Translations under genes and position numbers: made by a program
Notes under the pieces: model-generated
Database searches by the model: none
Seen by the model: the letters and a program-made list of their open reading frames with translations, nothing else
What the model was told of the DNA's origin: nothing
NCBI GenBank assembly: GCA_009809945.1
Contig: WTPW01001232.1
Location: forward strand, 158,805 to 222,804
DNA length: 64,000 bases
Source of the DNA: Gigaspora margarita
Taxonomy: Eukaryota; Glomeromycota; Glomeromycetes; Diversisporales; Gigasporaceae
Direction: 5' to 3'
Part shown: piece by piece, positions 58,292 to 64,000 of the stretch
Layout: the number at the start of each line of letters is the position of its first letter
Position numbering within the stretch: the first letter of the stretch is position 1

Positions 58292-59664
58292 AATTTCAAT
58301 CGATAAAAAAAAAAAAAATAGCAAGTGAAAGATGTATTATCGTTATATAGAATTTATTTAAAATTTAGACAATCAATCGTCCCTGGAATATATTGTATGT
58401 TAATCAACTAATTACAAAATTAATACAGTAATAATACAGCAATAATAACCAATTTATTAAACTAGCTCTAAATAATTCTGTGCATTATTTAGTTACAATA
58501 AAGATTTGTTGCAATATTATAAAGTGATATTTTTACTTTTCAAAAATAATAAAATTCATTATTTAACGTAAATATCTTATTCTCAGTGATGATTGACGTC
58601 CCAAACTATGAAGTGAATGGTATCATAAAGTTTGGACAATATCTAAGTTCTCAGTATTATTTTTGTGCCACTTATTATCGTATATTTTATGTGAGTACCA
58701 AAGATTTATTTGTATTGTCATGAACTTAGCATAGCTATTTTTGTGCGTGCATTGTTAACGGGAAGATCGATCCAAAAAGTGCTGCGGTGACAGATATGGC
58801 ACTTATTCCAAGAATTTTGGAATTTCCTTAAAAATATGACAGTAGATTATCACATCCCCTCATGTGTACTTCACCAATCATGCTATATGTATTAAAGTTC
58901 TCTGCTAAATTTAGAACCAAATTGATTTTTTAAATTCGAATTTAAATTCGAATTGTTTAAATCGAAATCAAGACAAAAATAAATCTTAATTTTCTGATAA
59001 TGCAGTCCATTGTTTCAAGTTTCTTTTTTGATACATTAAAATAATAAAAATAAGTTGAATCAAGAACGATTAACTGAAAAATAAAAGGTATTTTCTGCCT
59101 TGATCGAAATCTGAATTTATTCCTACATTCGCTTGAGTTGATCAAATTCAAAATTAGTAGTAAAATTAAATGCCAAATTAAATAGCATTAGTGTATTACG
59201 TACATTCCGTTACAAAAACATTCAATCAACTAAAAATAAAAATCTACAGAAATTTTATAGTCTTTTGTTCTCTATGTTTGTGTTACTGATCATGAGTACT
59301 GCAGATTCGGTGGATTCGGTTTTGCTGTAATTGTATAAAACTAAACTGACGAAACAATTTTAGTTTATCATTATTTTTTGGCGAATTAAATAATTTGAAC
59401 GGACAAATCGCAACAGCAGGATAATTGTGCTTGAGCGGAGGGAAGCAGAATGAAAGACCTTTCCATGCTGTTCTAAATTCAGGTGATGTGATGTCCAGCT
59501 CCTGCCCCTGCAATATCAATGATAAACCTTGATTTTGGTTGTGACTATAGTAAAATACCTTGTAATGGTCATATGATTGCAGGCAATGAATGTTTAATTT
59601 AATACGTAGTTGTAAAACATTTGTGCACATTTGAAATTTATTATAGAAAAAATTTAAAATGTTT
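58292..59664. other. Upstream region of the BTB-TLDc gene
   Basis: A poly(T) on the minus strand lies just before the start. No further gene is firmly supported; see 59283-59630. Confidence 0.3.
59283..59630 (-). CDS. Hypothetical protein, 115 aa
   Basis: A frame with locally lower A+T content. The middle (DITSPEFRTAWKGLSFCFPP) looks protein-like. No domain is recognised, no clear start context is visible, and it could be one exon or chance. Confidence 0.2.
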   Translation of the reverse strand: MCTNVLQLRIKLNIHCLQSYDHYKVFYYSHNQNQGLSLILQGQELDITSPEFRTAWKGLSFCFPPLKHNYPAVAICPFKLFNSPKNNDKLKLFRQFSFIQLQQNRIHRICSTHDQ

Positions 59665-59985
59665 GATAGTGAATAACTTTTAATCCAGTGGCCCGATTTG
59701 GATTAAATGATTACCAGAGTGTTTGTCTCAATGAGATGATTCTAAAAAGTCTAAAATCTCCAAATCTAAACACAATCCCAAGATTGTTAAGGATTTGTTA
59801 TTTAAGTTGTCTAAATTTATTCAATTTTTAAACACATACTGTATACTGCACAAATTTTTAATGATCTCAGAAACTTGTAATTAGATTTTAATGATTTTGA
59901 GCTCATTAGAATCATCTCATAGAGATGAATATGTTGGTAGTTGCTTCATCCAAATTGGACCATTGAATCAAAAGTTGTTTGCTGT
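59665..59985. mobile_element. Inverted-repeat element (AACTTTTGATCCA family)
   Basis: The left arm AACTTTTAATCCAGTGGCCC and the right arm, complement of AACTTTTGATTCAATGGTCC, continue with ATTTGGATNAA and CTC(A/T)ATGAGATGATTCT. Related words occur in the LTR at 1030-1170 and at 61680-61810. Confidence 0.6.
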
Positions 59986-60409
59986 CAAACCTTTAGGAAT
60001 TTTTAATAAAAAATTTTAAATATGCATAAATATGAATATTAGACAATCAGATTTTAAATCAGTATTTAATTAAAAATTAGTGACTATAATAGGGGTTTAT
60101 TATTAATGGGTACCTGTAGGACCTGAACAATATATTGAGGTTATATTGAAATTTTGGTTAAAAAGATTACTTTTTTACAAAAATCTTATATTTGAAAAGA
60201 GGTCAAAAGGCTATATTTAAAATGGATAAAGTTTTTAATGTTTTGTTATTAAAAGTGAATAAAATTAATGTTTTATGAAGGTTATATTTAAAATTTGGAT
60301 AACAAAACAAATAAGAAAATTTTATAAAAGAAGTTTTGAAAAAAATTTTATAAAAAAAAATTTTCTTTGAAAAAAATTTTATAAACTGTTCATACACAAT
60401 AAAACTATT
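59986..60409. other. A+T-rich spacer, no gene
   Basis: Poly(A)/poly(T) rich, with a low-complexity minus frame at 60203-60397. Confidence 0.35.
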
Positions 60410-63160
60410 TGCACCATGTAGATCACCTAGATTTTGTCACTTAAAGATTTTAAAATGTAAACCTTTTATTGAAATTATCTCCATGAGTTCTTAACCAAAT
60501 TTGATAAAATTTTGTTTATTTGAATTTTATGGATTTGTAGAATTAAAATAAAAAATTTTTATTGAATTTGGTCAAGAGCTCATATAAATATTTTCAATGA
60601 AAGTTCCTGTAAACAGCTTCTGTAATATATGTTTTAGAAGTGAAAAACTTTTATAAAAATATTTTTGTAAGTTCTTGTCCAAATTTATTAGAAATTTTTT
60701 ATTGGAATTTTATAAATCTGTAGAATTAAAATAAAAATTTTTATTGAATTTGGTCAAGAGCTTATGGTGATATCTTCAATAAAAGTTCTTGTAAACAATT
60801 TAGCACAGTTTTTTTATAATATACATTTTTGGAAATAAAAAAAAACTTTTATCAAAGATATCTTTACAAGTTCTTGACCAAATTCAATAAAAATTTTATT
60901 TGAATTCTATGGATTCATAGAATTAAAATAAAAAAATCATCAAATTTGGTTAAGAACTCATAGAGATATTTTTGATGAACTTTCTATAAACAATTCCAGT
61001 ACAGCTTCTTTGTATTTAGAAGTAGAAAAATTTTATCAAAGATATTTCTGCAAGTTCATAACCAAATTTAATATAAATTTTTTTATTTGAATTTTACAAA
61101 TCTGTAGAACTAAAATAAAAAAATTTGTATTGAATTTGGCCAAGAATTTGCAAAAATATCTTCAATAAAAGTTTTTGTAAACAATTTTGGTACAGCTTTT
61201 TATGTTTTTGCAGATAAAAAATAAACTTTCATCAAGGATATCTCTACAAATTCATGACCAAATTTGATTAAATTGTTTTTTATTTGAATTCTATAGATTT
61301 ATAGAATTAAAATAAAAAATTTTAAAAGTTTATCAAATTTGATCAAGATCTTGTAAAGATATATTCAATAAAAGTTCCTGCAAACAAATTTAGCATAGCT
61401 TCTTTGAATTATAATATAATTCCCCAAAAGCTAGTTCTCTACTAACTAATTTTCCAATACTATATCTTCAACAAAATGGGTTATATATAGCACTTTTTTT
61501 GACAGAATATTTTCTTGACATACTATACTTATTACAGCTTCTTTTACTAGCATCTCATATTTTTGATTAGACATTTTTCTGATATAATATATTTCTAATT
61601 TGACTTTTCTCTAGAACCTTAGACATCTCCCATATAGGTCATAACTGGGTTTTGTCCAATTTTGATCAATTTGTTAAAAATAACAAAACTACATTTTGTT
61701 AAATAACTTTTGATCCAGTAATTAGAATTGAATGAACTTTTTTTGTTAAATGCACCTTACTGAGAACTTCTTTTAAAAAACTTCATTCAAATTGACCACT
61801 GGATGCCAAAATAATTGTTAAAAACTGTTTTTTTGCTTCACAAATTTGGGGGTTTTTGCTAAAATGTATAACATATGACCCCTGTACTAGAAGTCCAGGG
61901 TTCTTTTTCTCAAATTTTATTAAATGCACTTTTTTTGAACTCATTTTATTGCCAGTTTTTAGTTCACTTTTTATTATATAAATTCAATATAATGAAATAA
62001 ACTATTTATTTAATTTCTCATTCAAATTATAGTCTCTAGTATAATAATAGATGTTATAGCTGAAGCTAAAAATGGCTAAAGCTAGAATTAGGTGCCTTAA
62101 TTTAAAAATATAAAATTTACAAAGTCTACTTATACTCTTTTATTATAAAACTAATTCTAAACTCTAATCTAATTTTAAAAAAAACCAAACAAAAGGCTCT
62201 AAAATTTTAGAAATTTTATATTAAAATAATTAAAATTTTAGCTTCAGTTATCTTTAGCTTTAGCTACAATGATAAGTACTAATTTATTATTTAATTTTTT
62301 TTATATAAAATATAATAATTATTTTTAAATGAAATTTAAAATTGGAGTAAGATATTGTCAGAAAAGAGATATCAAAAATATGTTATATTAGAAAATATTC
62401 TTTCTAAAATATTTTATATTAGCAAAATATTTTTTTGAAAAATATGTTTTTTAAGAAAAGAGGATGTCAAAAACATGTTATGTTAGATAAAACATTTTAT
62501 TGAGAATATAGTATTGGAAAATCTAGCTAGCAGAGAACTAACTTTTGAAAAATCAAACAACAATGCTTTTTTGTATATACATTTTTAGAAGTAGAATACT
62601 TTTATCAAAGATATCTCTATGAGTTCTTGACAGATTCAATAAATTTTGTTTATTTGAATTCTACAAATTTGTAGAATTAAAATAAAAAATTTATTAAATT
62701 TAGTTAAGAACTCACAGAGATATCTTTAATAGAAGTTTTTTACTTCTAAAAATGTAAATTGTTTACAGAAAATTTTATAGAAGATATCTCTATAAGTTCT
62801 TGACTAAAGTTAATAAAATTTTTTTATTTCAATTCTATGAATCCATAGAATTCAAATAAAAGAATTTTTATTGAATTTGGTTAAAAACTCATAGAGATAT
62901 TTTTAATATAAGTTTTTTTTTCATTTCAAAAATGTATATTACAAAGAAATTGTATTAAAATTGTTTACACAAATATTTATTGAAGATACCTCTGTAAGTT
63001 CTTGACTAAATTCAATAAAAATTTCTTATTTTAATTCTACAAATTTGTAGAATTCAAAAAAAATTTATTGAATTTTTCAAGAACTTGTTAGATATATTTG
63101 ATAAAAGTTTTCTAATTCTAAAAATGTATATCAGTTATTCAATTTGGTATACATTATTAG
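60410..63160. repeat. Tandem array of ~190-bp palindromic units, split by an insertion
   Basis: GACCAAATTCAATAAAA-like motifs recur near 60493, 60677, 60876, 61058, 61255, 62630, 62802 and 63004 (spacing about 170-200 bp). Each unit has AATTCTATAGATTCATAGAATT-type palindromes and a hairpin pairing CAAAGATATC with GATATCTTTG-like arms. The gap between 61255 and 62630 is filled by another element. Related to 1-840 and 13.96-14.9 kb. Confidence 0.8.
61430..62553. mobile_element. 1.1-kb TIR element inside the 190-bp array
   Basis: Left CAAAAGCTAGTTCTCTACTA then TTTTCCAATACTATAT is matched in complement at the right (CAAAAGTTAGTTCTCTGCTA ...) for over 50 bp. The interior includes an AACTTTTGATCCAGT inverted motif at 61680-61810. 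There is no transposase, and the target duplication is not resolved. Confidence 0.65.
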
Positions 63161-63279
63161 GTGTAAATTTGGTTTATATAAAATTTTAATAATAAAGATA
63201 TAATCAAAATAACCAGTGGTAATAATCACTACTGTTATACAATCAGATCTACATATAAGTATTTTTTTCCTTTTTTTTT

Positions 63280-63880
63280 TTTGTGTACAGTATTTTTTTT
63301 AGGCTTACGCTTATTCTTTTTCTCGTTTGCATTACTAGTAGTACTTTTTCGTCATTGGCGTCATCCAGTTTGGTGCCTCTTACATGTTGGTGTTTTTTTC
63401 GCCGTTGGTTGGTGCTTTATTTTTCATCATTGGTGCCGTCCATGTTGGTGCTTTTTCTACATCGTTGGTATTGTTCATTCCGGTGCTTTTTCTTTATTGC
63501 CATCGCATTGTTTTTTGGTCGGTTCAGATAACTAACCTCTTTTGTCTTGCTTTAGGTACTTTTTTTCATAGGCTTTTTATCATTGGTGTTCGCCTTTGGT
63601 AACAATAATTAGTGCTTTGTCCATTTTGGTGCATATTTCATCACTGGTGCCTTTAGTACAGTTCTCTTTTTCATATTTTAACTTTTCGTATTTTCTCCTT
63701 TTTAGGTTCATTAGGCAACAATTTTGACATTTTTGTCACTGTTATTTTTTGCCAGTGGTTAGACTAGAGGGTCTTCGGATTTGGCGTGTAAAGTTGTGAA
63801 AGATAAGCTTGCTTTTTTTTTTGTTGTTGATGTTTTTAATGTAGTGTTTGTACATGTATAACTTTTCATTTCAGGTAATT
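63280..63880 (+). repeat. T-rich CATTGGTG-word region
   Basis: Repeated TTTTTC(G/A)TC(A/G)TTGGTGCC words. Several plus frames are open only because of the Phe/Leu/Val-rich repeat. Complement-like sequence is at 10.0-10.3 kb. Confidence 0.4.
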
Positions 63881-63887
63881 TAGGTTA

Positions 63888-64000
63888 CTATCAGCAAATT
63901 TTATATATAGATATATATCGATTACTAACCGGTAAGATATATATCAATGATCAACACCCCTGCTAATTATTATCGATAGTGATAGTAATCGATATATATC
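63888..64000 (+). mobile_element. Left end of a second copy of the 8.7-kb TIR element, cut by the window end
   Basis: From CTATCAGCAAATTTTATATA onward it follows 8686-8798 in the same orientation with few substitutions, including the ATATATCGAT palindromes and AACACCCCTGCT. Confidence 0.75.

Noticed and set aside
63281-63602. Three plus-strand Phe/Leu/Val-rich frames resembling membrane proteins
   Set aside because: They arise from T-rich repeated words and overlap in different phases.

Overview
This is a strongly A+T-rich, repeat-dense window from a fungal nuclear genome. The host genes point to arbuscular mycorrhizal fungi (Glomeromycotina, Rhizophagus/Gigaspora type). One is a TKL-like protein kinase with a Cys4 zinc-ribbon-like N-terminal region. 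The other is a BTB-BACK-TLDc protein. Both belong to families hugely expanded in that group, and both use short introns of about 70-115 nt. The assembly is a draft: there is one 238-N gap plus scattered single Ns. No rRNA, tRNA or CRISPR is seen.

Only two genes look intact. The kinase (19.6-21.6 kb, minus, 2 exons, 637 aa) and the BTB-TLDc gene (56.6-58.3 kb, minus, 4 exons, 484 aa) both splice into complete frames. A broken plus-strand gene with a nuclease-like motif lies at 54.0-54.6 kb. A decayed hAT-like transposase lies at 48.1-50.8 kb. Three short hypothetical frames are listed with low confidence.

Nearly everything else is mobile-element sequence. 0-0.9 kb: tandem hairpin repeats. 0.9-6.7 kb: a non-autonomous or gutted LTR retrotransposon on the minus strand, with LTRs, PBS, PPT and TATA box. 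8.1-12.4 kb: a ~355-bp tandem array split by a 2.77-kb TIR element. 12.5-18.3 kb: two hAT-type elements, a large foldback and a Harbinger-like MITE. 23-30.8 kb: further MITEs, a 402-bp snapback, minisatellites and a TAGTAAT-rich array. 31-43 kb: low-complexity sequence with TA-flanked MITEs. 43.7-45.6 kb: a 1.9-kb element built of nested palindromes. 46.0 kb: a Mutator-like MITE. 47.8-52.4 kb: an autonomous-type transposon invaded by three small hAT-like elements, two of them nested. 60.4-63.2 kb: a ~190-bp tandem array split by a 1.1-kb TIR element. 63.9-64.0 kb: the start of a second copy of the 8.7-kb element.

The most informative signal is the set of insertions with exact 8-bp target duplications. 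They allow the order of events to be reconstructed, above all at 50.5-52 kb. I found no convincing new host system; the novelty is in the unnamed element families and their nesting.
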